A model generated the notes under the pieces. It saw nothing but the letters and a program-made list of their open reading frames with translations. It was not told the DNA's origin and ran no database searches. Below are positions 1-13,400 of a DNA stretch of 64,000 nucleotides, piece after piece; positions within the stretch are counted from its first letter, which is position 1, and each line of letters starts with the position of its first letter. A program made the position numbers and the translations under genes. Source of the stretch: Telopea speciosissima (lineage: Eukaryota; Streptophyta; Magnoliopsida; Proteales; Proteaceae); the NCBI RefSeq assembly GCF_018873765.1, contig NC_057921.1, positions 65,709,557 through 65,773,556 of the forward strand. Direction: 5' to 3'.

Positions 1-1478
1 TTTTGGACCTTCAATATATAAAAGTAATGATGACCTTAGATTTATGGGTGTCGGAAAACAATGAAAAGCATTTTGGACTTTTAACATAGAGGGAGAACAA
101 TACTGACCTTAGATTTGTGGGTGAACCTTTCAGGATAAGAAACTTTCTCATTTACGAATTGGGAGACTGCACCCAAGAGTAAGAGGTTGCCTACTTCAAA
201 AAACAAAAATATAAACAAAATGCAACCTTGGTTTTCCTCTGTTTTCAACACCTGAGTGTCCGAACTTAGCAACAGTGCCAAACCTGGATGTTCTGCCATT
301 TTTTTAAAAAGGGTTTTTGACCTCGCCCTTCATCCTATAATAGGGGGTGGCCCTTCTTCTCTTTGTCTTGTAGGAGATATAAATAGTAAAGAAAATGCTC
401 ATGTTACGACATCATAATTACATCTTATCTTATTATATTTTTCCACAATAAAGGAAGGAAGAAAAGAGTAGCATATTCCCTCTTCCATCTTTATCCCAGC
501 TTTCTGGTGCCCAAATCAAGCCAGATCATACAGTGAGCAACAATTATGAATAAGAACTAAATATAGGTGATCTTCTGATAAACAGTTAATCATTAATTTG
601 AACATTTCAAAATTGTCATTATTTGTTTTGGCAACAATTTTGCACTAAATAAACAATATGAAGCAGGTCTTGTTTTATATGATGAAAAAGACAATTACCT
701 GCTGATAAACCCAATTCAATTTCATAAAAAATTAAATCAAGAATCAGTCATTTAACAAGTCCTACGGAAACGAAAAGCTCTTGCCCTAAGACATCTCTCC
801 AAAATTCAAAACAGATTAGTGTAAGCCTGCACAACAGAATAATGCACCAATCAGCCTGAGATAATCTATGGCTAAAAGCAAGATAATATTCCCATTTTTC
901 ATTACTTGAAAGAAGGAAAAAAATGACAGGACTTCAAATAAACCAACTGCCGAATAAACCAATCACTCGCTTGGGCTAATGGAGCTGTGAATGGTCCGGG
1001 TGGCCTACTGGGAGAAAAATGATGCCCAGACTTCGACTTTTTTAATCTTAATGTTGTTTTTGTTGATCCAGCAAGAAAATTAAAAATAGGAGATAGCATA
1101 CAAACCTGTTTAAACAGAAAAGCCTTTTGCTTCTTCAACAGTACATATTCGTGGAACAGGGATCAGCTCACTGCTGTCGGCATCTGCATCATTGGGTTTT
1201 TGAGAGTGTCAGTAGAAGAAAAAATTTGGTTCTCAATCTCGCCAGTTTTTTAACAAGGTTTCAACAACACATGATTGCCCGCTCAAGTGGTTCTAAGACC
1301 ATGAATACTGAGAACCATGTTGACACAACCGACGAGTTACTTCAATTGGGGGAACTAACCTGTATTCATTCCCCATGCTTGGCCAAGGTACGATATCATG
1401 CGAGAACCAAACCAGTACGAACCATATACTCCAGTATCTTGTATTGAGGATAAAATAAAGGAATCAACTTTCTAGTAG
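1..1478. other. Region downstream of the REC3-type gene
   Basis: No convincing gene is visible here. The minus-strand REC3-type gene ends at 1479, so the part next to it is probably its 3' untranslated region. Open frames are short, lack recognisable domains and have no paired splice sites. The DNA is AT-rich. A last small coding exon cannot be ruled out, because the codon before the stop overlaps a GT dinucleotide, but nothing supports one. Confidence 0.4.
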
Positions 1479-4400
1479 TCAACCTTCACTAGAAGAGATG
1501 ATACTAGATTTGGGAGTTTCACTCCCTCTGACTACTCTATTATAAATGACTTTGAAGGACTGTGATCCATATGGCCTATTGAGCAAACTTAGAGGCATTC
1601 GCAGTGTCTGTTTTCGGTTTCTACGTCCCCTAATTAAAATGCTGAAGCTTCCCTCTCCATCAATCCTTTGACTGTGTCTTGACACGTCTTTCTCAACACT
1701 GTCTTCTGACTTCTCATTTAGATCGCTGCCATCAGTTGGTTCACTTTTATCTGTTTCACCTCTACAAGATCTTGAGTTGTCATTTTCTTGCTTATTTTCC
1801 AATCCATTTTCAGCTACTTTGCCCCCACTCTCTTGGACCTCGCTTGCTAGATTACCCATGTTTTTGTTGGCTTCATCCTCTTCCCCGCTATCGATTGGTA
1901 GAGTTGAAGCTGAAATCATTGCCTCAAGATTATTGGATTGCATTTTTGGCTCCAACACAGGGTCAGCAATTGGCTCAACAACAGGTGGCAAGACAGAAAT
2001 TTCCATTGGATGACAACCAGGCCACACAATGCCAGGAACAAAATCTGATGCATTTGGGTTCATATTACATTGCCATGCAATGTGATTAGGATGAAATGGG
2101 CTGCTAGTCATGGGAAAGGTGCTGGTTGGAACTGCTTGCGGTTGAGTATAAGGAGGGTAAATAAATGGCACAGGGTGTATAATGTTTGGGGTTCGAGGGG
2201 GTGAAGGGTATGGGTGGTGAGGTGACGAGCACATGTGAGTCACTGTTGGGAGGACAGTGGGGCGCACAGGGTGAATGGTCATGTTCACTGGCCAAGGAGC
2301 GACAGCTGGTACAGCACCAGCAACGGAGGCAAGATTCATGTTCATGGCCACTGGTGGTCCACAGACAACAGCTGGAGAAGGGTTGAATGGGACTGCTGAT
2401 GCAGACAACTTCTTGTTGGGGATGTCTTGTGTATCACCAGAATTTGTAGTCGAGAGTTTCCCCTTCAGATCCTCTCCTTGAACTGCAGAGCTAGAACTAT
2501 CCCCAGGCTCAACAATGCTAGATGTAGCCTTTTCACAAGGATCTTCCTTTAGTGCATCGCTGAGACTTGCACTATTATCAGTTTGAATGCAGGCATTGCT
2601 GGAAGTTGCACTTTTATCAGTTTGGATGTTTTCATTGCTGGAACTTGCACTATTGTCAGTTTGGTTGCTCTCATGTAACAGTCCACGATCCTCAATGATG
2701 GCTAATGCATACACTTCCGTAACTGGATATACACTCTTAGAAGTTTTATCTCTCATTTCATCCTCTTGTTTTGTTTCTTCTTGCCTCTCAACAATTTTAA
2801 TTTCATCGTTTAAGTGGATCACAGTTTCTGGGATGCAACTCTCAGTCTTCTCTTCCATGGTTTCTGGGACGCAACTCTCAGTCTTCTCTTCCATGGTTTT
2901 TTCTACCTCGAATGCCAAGGGTACCACCTTTTCCTGCGGTTTATTTTCTTCCTCTTCATGTTTTCCAACATCCAGCTCATCATTACCTGGAAGATCATTT
3001 TGGGACTTAATGACTTGCATCTTAGCAATGGTGCCTGGTGGGGCAAGTGCTACTTCCTTGTAAGAAGGAGACTTGCCATGATTAACTACTGAATTGCTCT
3101 GTTGAACTGATGTGACTTCATTTGGTGCAGAAGAGGGTCCAGGTTCAAGAATAGGATTGGATACTCCACCTCCATTCAAAGAATTATCTGCTATTTCAGC
3201 TTTGGCAGACGAAGGCACTGATTTAACCCTGTATGTTACAGCTTTGACTATTTTCCGACCAAATTTAGTAGCTGGAGTGTTGCTCTTTGCAGGATGATAA
3301 TCTATGTAGCTCCCAGGAGTAATGGTTCGTTTCTTTAGTATGTAATACCGGCTGTTCTGATAAGTGTTCTTCGCTCTAAATTGATCTGTTTCAGCAACTA
3401 CATCCTTCTTCTGATAATTATATACCCTGCCAACATTTGTTCTTCTCTGTCTTAAACGTTGATTGTATGAGCCAGATGATCGTGGCCTTTGGACAGGTTG
3501 CCATCCGTCTTCTCCCTCAGCATTTGCTTCTGTTTGTGCTTCATTGACATTCTTGTGCTTCTCCTCTACAATTTCTTCTGCCACAGTCTGCTCTGACTGA
3601 ATTGGTGGAATGCTTTCCTGACTCTCTTTTTCATCATTTCTAGGTTCAGGGACCTGTTTCTCCTCGTCCGAATTTGTTGTGTGTGAATCTTTTAGATATT
3701 CTCCAGAACTTGAAAAGCTAAAATTTTGGGAGGATATTTCCTTAACCTGCAAATGAGGATTTGAAGCATTCATTTAAAGTCTATGGTTCCAATAAATCTG
3801 TTTAAAAATCTCAAGAAAGGATACAAATATATCATCAATCCAACAGAAATGCTTTTCCAGGCTGACTGTACTTGGACAAGCCCCAGAGTGACTTTCACTA
3901 AATTTCAGTTATGCTAGAATGTTTCCAATAAGAATTCAGAGAACTCCAAAATCCAAAAAGCAAAGTGAAAGAACTAGCTCTAACATGAAACAAACATGAA
4001 GCTTGAATTTATATCTTATCACATTCACGATAAATCAAAATCGGAGGAGAAAGCACGTGAAAAACAGGTGTCCTCATACAACCTAACACCTATTGCTGAT
4101 CGCCTGATTGTGTACTGATGTTTGTTTGATTAGTGGATCATCATGAAGTGGGCATTGACCAAAGACACCTTAGGACAATTCAACAAAGATCACCAACTAA
4201 TAGTGAAGAAACTTACTTGTCTCCATCATTCATCCCAATAGCTGGATGACAGCCTGAAAACAGTTTAAACCATGAAGAAATTTGCCATACCTTTGTGCTA
4301 AGGCCTTTCCTCTTCACTGCATCAGCATCTCTTCCTTTGGCATCTTGATTAGGATTGATGTAATCAAGCAAATCTGACACACTGTCATGTAAAACAAATT

Positions 4401-7400
4401 ACATTCATGGGTCACTAGGACTTCATACCATACAAGACCTACAAGAATGTTACCAATGGTAATCATATGGGTCAGAAATAAGACTGGTTGCCAGTGCCAT
4501 GACATGCACGAGGGTAGAGATAGTGACCCTATGTTTCATGCCATCCTACAAGGACATCTCCAAGGAAAAATCAGAACTAGATTCATGATGCTAACCAACT
4601 GATCCATTGCATTATTTTACCAAGCCATGACAAGCAACCTGGAATCCAAGCATCAGATGGTTAATCATTCAATTTTACCTGTAGCCCCTTTCTAGGATTG
4701 TTGAATCTCAAAGCTGCAAAGTTTGCTATTGGACTTATGGCAGAGGTAGTAAGTTCAGTTTATTCAGATTGCCCGTTCTTGAAATATAACTAGAAAGTAT
4801 AGCATTCATTCATATCAAAATATGAAATACATAACCAAATATCTAGATTAATAGTAATATGCTCAGAAGGAGCAAAAATTTACAGAAATAGCGACACATC
4901 ATCTATTGATCTTTTAAAACTGATCAATAACATAGGATCATCAGTGCAAGCAACAACATTAACACATATTACCTTAAGTGGCCTTTGCTAGCAATGGATG
5001 TATCAGGCTTACGGGTTCCATTTCGGGCAGCTTCTTGCTGTTCAAAAGCCTTAGACTCAAAGTACTCAAGCCAAGCTGCAGCATCCTGAAAATTTGGCAA
5101 CAATGCTTTACACATCTATTGTCTGGATAGTAAAAATGTAAAAAGTGGATTTTACTACTAGAAAGATCAGTTCCCCCATCCCCCACTCCCATCTCGCCAA
5201 AGGGAGGAAGAACTTCTGGCTTTGTGCTGTCATGTGGCATTCATTAATGAAATCATAAGCAGATTCCACATTAAAATTCACAGAGATGAGATAATCTTAA
5301 TTATCCCCTGTATTGTGATCCTTTGCACCAAAAAAAATTTCTTGACTTATTTCCAATGTGTGGTATGGATGATATCAATTGGTCATGGTTGGGGTCAAGA
5401 GATCTACATAGCGTGGCTATCCAATTGGACATCCAGGAAAATCACCATGGATTTTAGTCTTTAGGAGTAAAAATAATTCTCAATAGTGGATACCATAGAA
5501 TATATAAGATACCTGAGTACGCAGATCATCTGGCCCCAGCTTGGCTCGGAGAATTTGCAAGGTTGTCTGCTCATGCTGAATACTCAAGGGGTATGCTTCC
5601 ATTAATGAGAGTGCAATAGCTATTGCATGGTAACTTGCTGCAGTCTGGATCAGTTGACAACAGAAAAAATTTGCCTCTCAAAGGATGAAGAGAATTTGTT
5701 GGAAATTTTCTGAACCTAATCTAGAAGTTCCTTAGAGGTCATAAATATTTTGAATAGATAAAAAGATGTGAAACAATGAGCAGAATAAAACATTTTCCAA
5801 TAAAAATATTTAAATGCATAAATATTGGGAAAGCCATAAGGTTTCGATCACAAGCATGGTTCACATCCCCACGAACAATGAAGGGACATTTAAGCAAGGT
5901 TATATCTTTTAGAGGACAAAGTTATCCAGGACCGTTCTGATAAGCTTCTCGAGAGTCAAGACAGCCCAAATATCTGCCACGTGGCAGATCGAATGGGATT
6001 CAATTTTTGGGAACAGTTAGCCCAAATGTCCCCTGCCTATGTGTCAAGTTTCAGCCCAAACGTACTTCGTCAAGTGGCAGAATAAAGCTTTGGGAATCTA
6101 TGGACTATGAGAGGGTGCATATGTACATACATAGATGACTGAAAAAATACAAGGACGCATGGACATCCATGGGTGGGTATTTGATCGAATTTGAGTATGA
6201 AATTTGACACATGGATAATCCATATGACGAAAAACAAATCCAATGGTCAACTGACCAAAACTAACTGTCCATGTGGCTCAAAAAGCTGGACCGCTCTGAG
6301 AAGCTTATCAAGATTCAAGACGGACCATCTAAATGGACGTTTTGTTAGCATTTTTCCTTCTTCAGTTGCTACCCAACTTGTCAGTTGGGAACCTTTGTAG
6401 ACTAGGTAGGATGATTAACATGGTATGTTCGCATTTTTGGGACTGCTGAGATGAAATGCATAATTTGCATTGGTATTACATTTATCAGGGCAGCTAAAGT
6501 TTCAGTGTAGATCTCTAGTTATGACTTATCAAAACAATGGGTCTATGCTCCCAGCTTGTATGCTGCCCGTATAGAGGAACAATGCACTGTGATGATGTCT
6601 TTAAGAATGGGAGACATGAAATAGATCTAAAAAAAAAGGGACCTGGATATGATCTGGGCCCAGTAATCTTTTATTACACTTCAGAGCTTTGTGAAGATAT
6701 CTAAGGGCAACATGGACGTTTCCAAGTCCTTCCTCCATCATTGCAACGTTAATGTATGTAGCAGCAGTGTTTGGATGAGATGCGCCACAAGTAAGATGTA
6801 AAAGATAGAGTGCACGCTTTACATACCTGATCAGCAGAAGATAATAAGAATCAATAGCTATGAGAACCAAAATAATGGGTACTATAGTGGAGAGATATTT
6901 CATGATTATTTATGATGGAAGAATGGAGCAGGATTGGAAACTAATCTCAGACTTAAATGATACCAACTATGTTAAGGTTAATTTAGAATGGCTGGATAAA
7001 GTTAATCTTCATTATCAAACAGCTTCTTGATATTTTACAGTGCCACTATTTCCATTAGTTTCCTGACTACTCCAATATCTTAATATGAAAACCATATTTG
7101 TAAGGTAGACAATTGAGGGCCACCTACAGCATCGTTCAAAATAAACTAAAGAATTGACCAATCAAATGATTCAGCCTATGAAACTACTCATTGTTTTGGC
7201 TATGCACATGCACAGAAAATGAAAAGAGATTACATAACCAAAAACAATGAAGCAGATAGTAGTAAGATCCGGCCCTTGTTGATGTATGCCAGCAACAAAA
7301 GACCAATGCATTTGATCCCAGATAGGACTCGTATCATATATGAAGAGCATTAACCAAACGATAGTATTATAAAGAAACAGGAACAAAACATACTTGAGAG

Positions 7401-10400
7401 CCAACTCTGTGTGCTGAAGCCTGTAATAGAATACTGCAAGATCCCCATAACTTTTCATTGTATCAGGGTGATCAAGTCCTAGCTCCCTCTCATTGATATC
7501 CAGAGCTTTTTGTTGATAAATGGTGGCCTGACAATGGGACAATTTTTTCAAAATGAAATCAAAATTCAGATCATGTTCATGTGAGACAAAGATCACTTTT
7601 AATGCTTACCGGGGGCGGGCGGGGGGGGGGGGTGAGGGGGCTACCATTTTCTACCAAATAGATAAAAGACATAGAACCGCTTTGGTGCATTTACAGGAAA
7701 TGTCACAATTTCATAAAGGAGAAAGAGTTAAGAGTAAACCTGATTGAAGTCTCCAGTATGATAGAGAACAACAGCCAGAAGACTGTAGGCTCCCGCTGTC
7801 ATCCGATGGTAGGGTCCACAAACTGCTACTAGCTTTGCTAGAGCCTGAATCCCACAAAACGTATAACTGGTTAGATGCTAGTATCATATGTTTCTTTTGC
7901 TGAAACACCAATATTTGCTTCAATAATCACTAAGAGTAGGTTTTGGAAACTTTACCTTTGTCCCATGGCTAACAGCATCTTCAAGCTTCCCCTTGTCTAG
8001 AGCAGTTTTTGAAGACTCCAGAAGTTGCCGCCCATCTGCAGATGAGCAAGCAACTTGCTGCAATGAGATGAAAAGACAAATAAGTACGGATATTGACCCA
8101 TTCAATCACTTCAGGGTTTGGTTTCACACTATGAAGGATTTATTTCATTATTCAAAGAAGCAGAACTGTGTTGTTCATCACCTTATGCACTGGTACCAAG
8201 CTAATAATGTCCACTTTCCTGAAAGGGTTTGCAGAGTCCATATCAAAATCCCTGGGAGCTAGTTCAATACCCACCTGCAAAGAATTAAAAGCATAATGTT
8301 CAATTTCCAATGGCTAAATAAAGGATCCATATTGCATGAGAGTTGAGACACTCCAAACAAACCAAGTGTTTCTGCCAACAAATGCTGAAATTCCCCCAAT
8401 TTTGTTCCCGTAGATGGGCGACAAACAATATTTTACCAAGGCTTTAAAGTTTCACAAATCTAATTAAGACATATCTAGAGCACTCAAGACAGGCAAAATA
8501 AGATGCCATATGTGCTTCTCATGACAGACATCCACAGTGGTTGAAAGCCAACACTTAATTGATTGACAAAGAAATCTTCTGGACATAATTTGAACATATC
8601 GTATACATATGCGCAGTCATAAAAAATAATACCAAGGGTTGGCCAAATGTCATCATAAAATCAATCCTTCTGGGTAGTGTCAATTGAATGGAAATCCACC
8701 CAATATGGATGCATTCGATGCGGACAACACAGTCAAACAGGACAGCCTTTCATCCTCCTACTCTGCATTAGATGGTGTTACAGTAAATGTGTAATATTTT
8801 ACAATCTACAGGAATTTTTCATATACAAGAAAATTTGTGTGGCTGTGGCAGACTCCAACCCAACTGTACTTGTCGAATCTAAACGGATTTTTTTGGGGTT
8901 ACTAGAAAGCCGATCATTGGAAAAGCTTTGAAATCAGAATCCTACTATCAATTACCTTATGGCATACGCCTCGTAGGATGGCAAACTTCCTGACATCTCG
9001 GTAGTTTAAGTTGCTGATATCCCATTTGTATCTCTTCATCAGGAAAACCTCCAGCCACCTCCACACAAGGGCATGCACACTACACGAGCAATGGGATTCA
9101 CCATTTTCTGGGACCCCAAGCATTAGGTTTAGTGCGGCAGCTATTGATGCAGCCATGTCCTCAATATTGATGACAGCAGCAATCACAGCCTGCAGAATAT
9201 GCTTGAATGCTCTTACTATCATCTCATGCACACAGAGTGACTGCACATGTGATAAATTTTCTGACAGCTTAACCTGATCGATGAACAAGAGAGAAGCAAT
9301 TAAGTGTGAATCCAAATGCAGTAAATGAAAATTTTTGTGCATTCACTGCAGACCTAGAAGTGAGTACCAAGGTTTAGTTTGAGAAACTGACACATAAAAC
9401 AACTCATAGAATATTGGTAGGGAATGACTCGGTGTGAAATAATTAATCCCCACCCCCCAGACACACTTGAATTGACTGTCCATGACATAAAAATGGCAAT
9501 ATCTATCTGTATAATAAAATAATAGAAAGTTGCAGGATTCACTTCAAACTACCAATAAAAAATTTGATAACTTTGGATAATATACTTCTGCATGTTTGTA
9601 AAATTTGAAAATAGTTTGCGGAGTTCATTATTTTATAACAGCATGATAACTCTTATCATTCATCTAAAAATTATGTAGTTAGTTGGAATTTCAGGACTTG
9701 TTGATGTAGATAAGCACTACAACAAACAGTATACTTGTAGCATTAAGAAGAATCAGGCCCATACTTAGGCCTATGGTTCTTCAACTGAACCTATTTGGTT
9801 CATATCAAATCAGCCTTGGTCGGGTGTTACTGGTTCACTAAGAACCAGAATAGTGGGGGGATTTGCTTAGTAGTTTCTAATTGGTAAACCTAGTTACTAA
9901 TTTGGGTATTTAGTAGTTACTACTTAGCTATTACTTGTATCTTTCTATTCCCTTCAGTTTCTTACAAGGGAGCCACTAACATGCGTGGGCCTCTTTTTCT
10001 CACTTACTATTTTTGTGCGTGTTGTTACTAAAACCCTCGATATATTGTAAGGACCTTAGTGCCGACACTCCATGATTTAATGAATAAAGAAAGCTTGGCT
10101 TTTGTACCTTAGTTGCTGTGAGAAACAGTGAGTGGTGAGATGGCATTGTGATTAGTGATATACTGACGAAGGCCACATAGGTGAGAGGCCTTGGACATAT
10201 CCCCCATTCTTTTCCCTTCTCTCATCCTCCTCCCCCTCTTTTTCTATTTATTTCTACTGAAACCTCGGCCTCTGTAAAGCAGACTAGACCTCCTGAAGCT
10301 GTGCTATTACCTGATGTCTTAAGGAGTTGAAGTATTGTCGACAGTGGGCTAAGATCAAATGAAGGCCATTCTACATCTTCCCTGTCCTGTCGCACTTTTT

Positions 10401-13400
10401 TGTTGATGCTCCATTGCAGCAGCCTATCTCTCCCACATATTCGCTATTCTATCCATCAGGTTCAAGTGGTTTTTTGAAGGTTTCATTCTCTGTTGGAGAC
10501 CTTCCATCAACCTTAATCTCAGCCTCATCTAATGGCTGGATCTGCTACAAGTTAGTAAGTTACTAAATCTGTCCCTAGTAACTAATTTCATACCTTTGAT
10601 CATATCTATCAATCTAGCCATTAGTTGGCTGTGTGATGTAGAGGCTATGGCATGGTTTAAAGTATCAGTATGTATCGTATCGACCTATGCATATCGGTAT
10701 CGGTCAGCACTGATACAATACCTAATACCGATACGTCTCTTTTTTATAAAAAAAAAAATGGACTGTCTCGGATGGTATCGAACTGTATCAGCCGATGTGG
10801 GCCATTACGACTGATACATATCGATACCATCAATACGTCAAGTAAAGGGTTCTATGGGTTGCTTTAATATGTATCGGTATGTATCGGCCGATATGGCTCG
10901 ATACATACCGATACAATCGATACAAACAATAAAAAAGCCATTCTGAGTCACAGACTCGATACAACACAAATTCTGGAGTGAAAAAGAAGGGAAACTCTCA
11001 ATCGAGAGTCTGAAATCTTCCATTTAACCAAGTTTTTTAACACTTTTGGAGTTGGGGCTTCTAATCTACACTCAAAAATGAATCAAGGAGTGCTAAAACA
11101 CCATCCTTTGCAGCATCCAACAAGCTGAGATCAGAGATTGAAGGAGATTTCACAGAAAAAAGGTAGGTTTTCTGAAAAATGGTCAAGATACACATGGAAA
11201 TACACTTTTTTTGCTCCAAAAGTGTACTTCCATGTGTATCTTGACCATTTCCGTGCGTATTTGTAGTGTACGATACGTCTCTTAAAATCACCCTTCCAAT
11301 ACGATACCCGATACCGATACTTTAAACCTTGGGCTATGGCCTGGCTGGACAGACATGATCCACTTTGGAGGCCCAAACCAAGAACCGGTCCTAAACCAGT
11401 TTTCTGGTCTGGCAAGAGCTAGCAGATGTTTGGTAGTTTCTTATTCAGCTTGCAGGGATTTTATTTGTTATTTCTTTTTGTTCCATTATGTAGTAGGTTA
11501 CGTAGGGATTGTTTAGAAGTCTCTTTTCTTTCCTAGTATACTAAGTTACCAATTAGGGAGGGGATTTCCTCTTTATTTATAAGATGTAATCCACCAATTA
11601 GAGACGGAGATTTGAAACAATAGAATGAAAAGGTTTATTGGCATGAATGTGGTTCCTGTGAGAGTGCGAAACCAGTGTCTGATGGTTACTTCTTCCTCCC
11701 AGGTTAGGTTCTCCTTCCCCAATTATTCTCCCTTCAATCTCTTCCCAATCTCAGGTACAGTCCTGATCTCTTATGTTATTCATCCTTTCCTTCTTATATT
11801 TATTTCCTTTCTCCCTATTATATTACTTCTTCTTTACCGTCCATCCACCCTTGTTCTGCATCTGTGGTGGTAATATCAGTCCTTAAAGAACTGTTTCAAA
11901 CTCTCCAGTGGGAGTCAATCTAACCTAAAATTTCTAGAGTTGGATTATCAATCTAGGGTGACCCAAAAGAGTATTGACCCCCAAATCCTCCTCTCAGGTG
12001 TATTATCCAACCTGATACCAATTCTGGTATTTGTTCTACCGTCAGAAAACTTTAAGGAAGTTGTGCTTATCTTCAGGCGAAATATTTGCCTTTGCTGCCA
12101 GTTGGGTTCAACAGGTTTATGACTGAAGATTCGAATTGCAGAACTTCAGACCCTTTGAGCTTCTATCGTTTGAGTTATCTTCATTGTAAGGACTTCTCCT
12201 CTACTGCTCAAATCGCAGGTTAGAAGTTGAAGACGATTTGTCTTCCCATTTATTAATTGAAAACCTTTTAAACCCTTATTTCTACCTTGCCTTCCCCTTT
12301 ATCTGGTTATTACTTTTAAGTCTTATTTCCCTAGAGATTTAATCCGGCATGTTCTAGTGAAGAGAGGGTTGTCAAGAAAATATGCAGATGTAATAAAAGA
12401 TACGTATGAGGGTGTAGTGATTAGTGTGAGATCTGTGGGAGGTCAAGGCAAAGAATTCCCAACTACGATTGGGTCACATCAGGGATCAGCTTTAAGTCCG
12501 TATCTATTTGCACTTATCATGGACGACCTAACCAAGAGCATTCAAGACGAGGTCCCGTGGTGTATGCTCTTCGCCGATGATATCGTTTTGGTGGATGAGA
12601 CAAAGGCAGGGATTAATACTAAGTTAGAGCTATGGAGATCAACCTTGGAAACAAGAGGCTTTAAGATTAGTAAATCGAAGACGAAGCATATGACGTATAA
12701 TTTTAGTTATACTATGATGGATACTGACATGGTGCGAATTGGGGAAAGAGAGATACCGCAAAGTGACTATTTTAGATATTTGGGTCAATCATAAATAAGG
12801 AAGGTGACATTACAGATGATGTTTCACAGAGAACTAAAGTAGGATGGATGAAGTGTAGATGAGCATCTGGAGTACTATGTGACTGGCGTATTCCTTTAAA
12901 GCTTAAAGGAAAGTTCTATAGGATTGTCGTATAACCGACTATGCTGTATGGAGCAGAATGTTGGGCAGCTAAGAAGTGTCATATTGAGAAGCTATGTGTA
13001 ACAGAGATGAGGATGTTAAGATGGATGCGTGGAAAAACTAGGAAGGATAAAGTAAGGAATGAGCGTATTAAAGTGGACTTGGGTGTTGCCCCGATCAATG
13101 ACAAACTCCGAGAGAGTCGTTTGAGGTGGTATGGTCATGTTCAACGTAGGCCTCGGGACGCCCTAGTAAGGAGTGACATGATCCCGATTGAAGGAATTAA
13201 AAGAGCTAGGGGCAGGCCTAAAATGACCATAGGAGAAGTTGTGAGGAAGGACATAGTCTAGATCTTGTTCCAAGTATGACCTCCGATAGAGACTATTGGA
13301 AGGCAAGGGTCCATGTTGCAAACCCCATTTAGCTGAGATTCTCCTGACTTGCTGGGCTGTGCCTCGTTCCTCTTACTTACATCTTTCATTTGGCATTTTC

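Noticed and set aside
1679..3297. Several plus-strand open frames of 60-158 codons
   Set aside because: They are antisense shadows of the large last REC3 exon.
12357..13261. Plus-strand open frames as a host gene in the REC3 intron
   Set aside because: Reverse-transcriptase motifs, frameshift, stop codons and the (TTG)n tail show they are an RTE LINE remnant.
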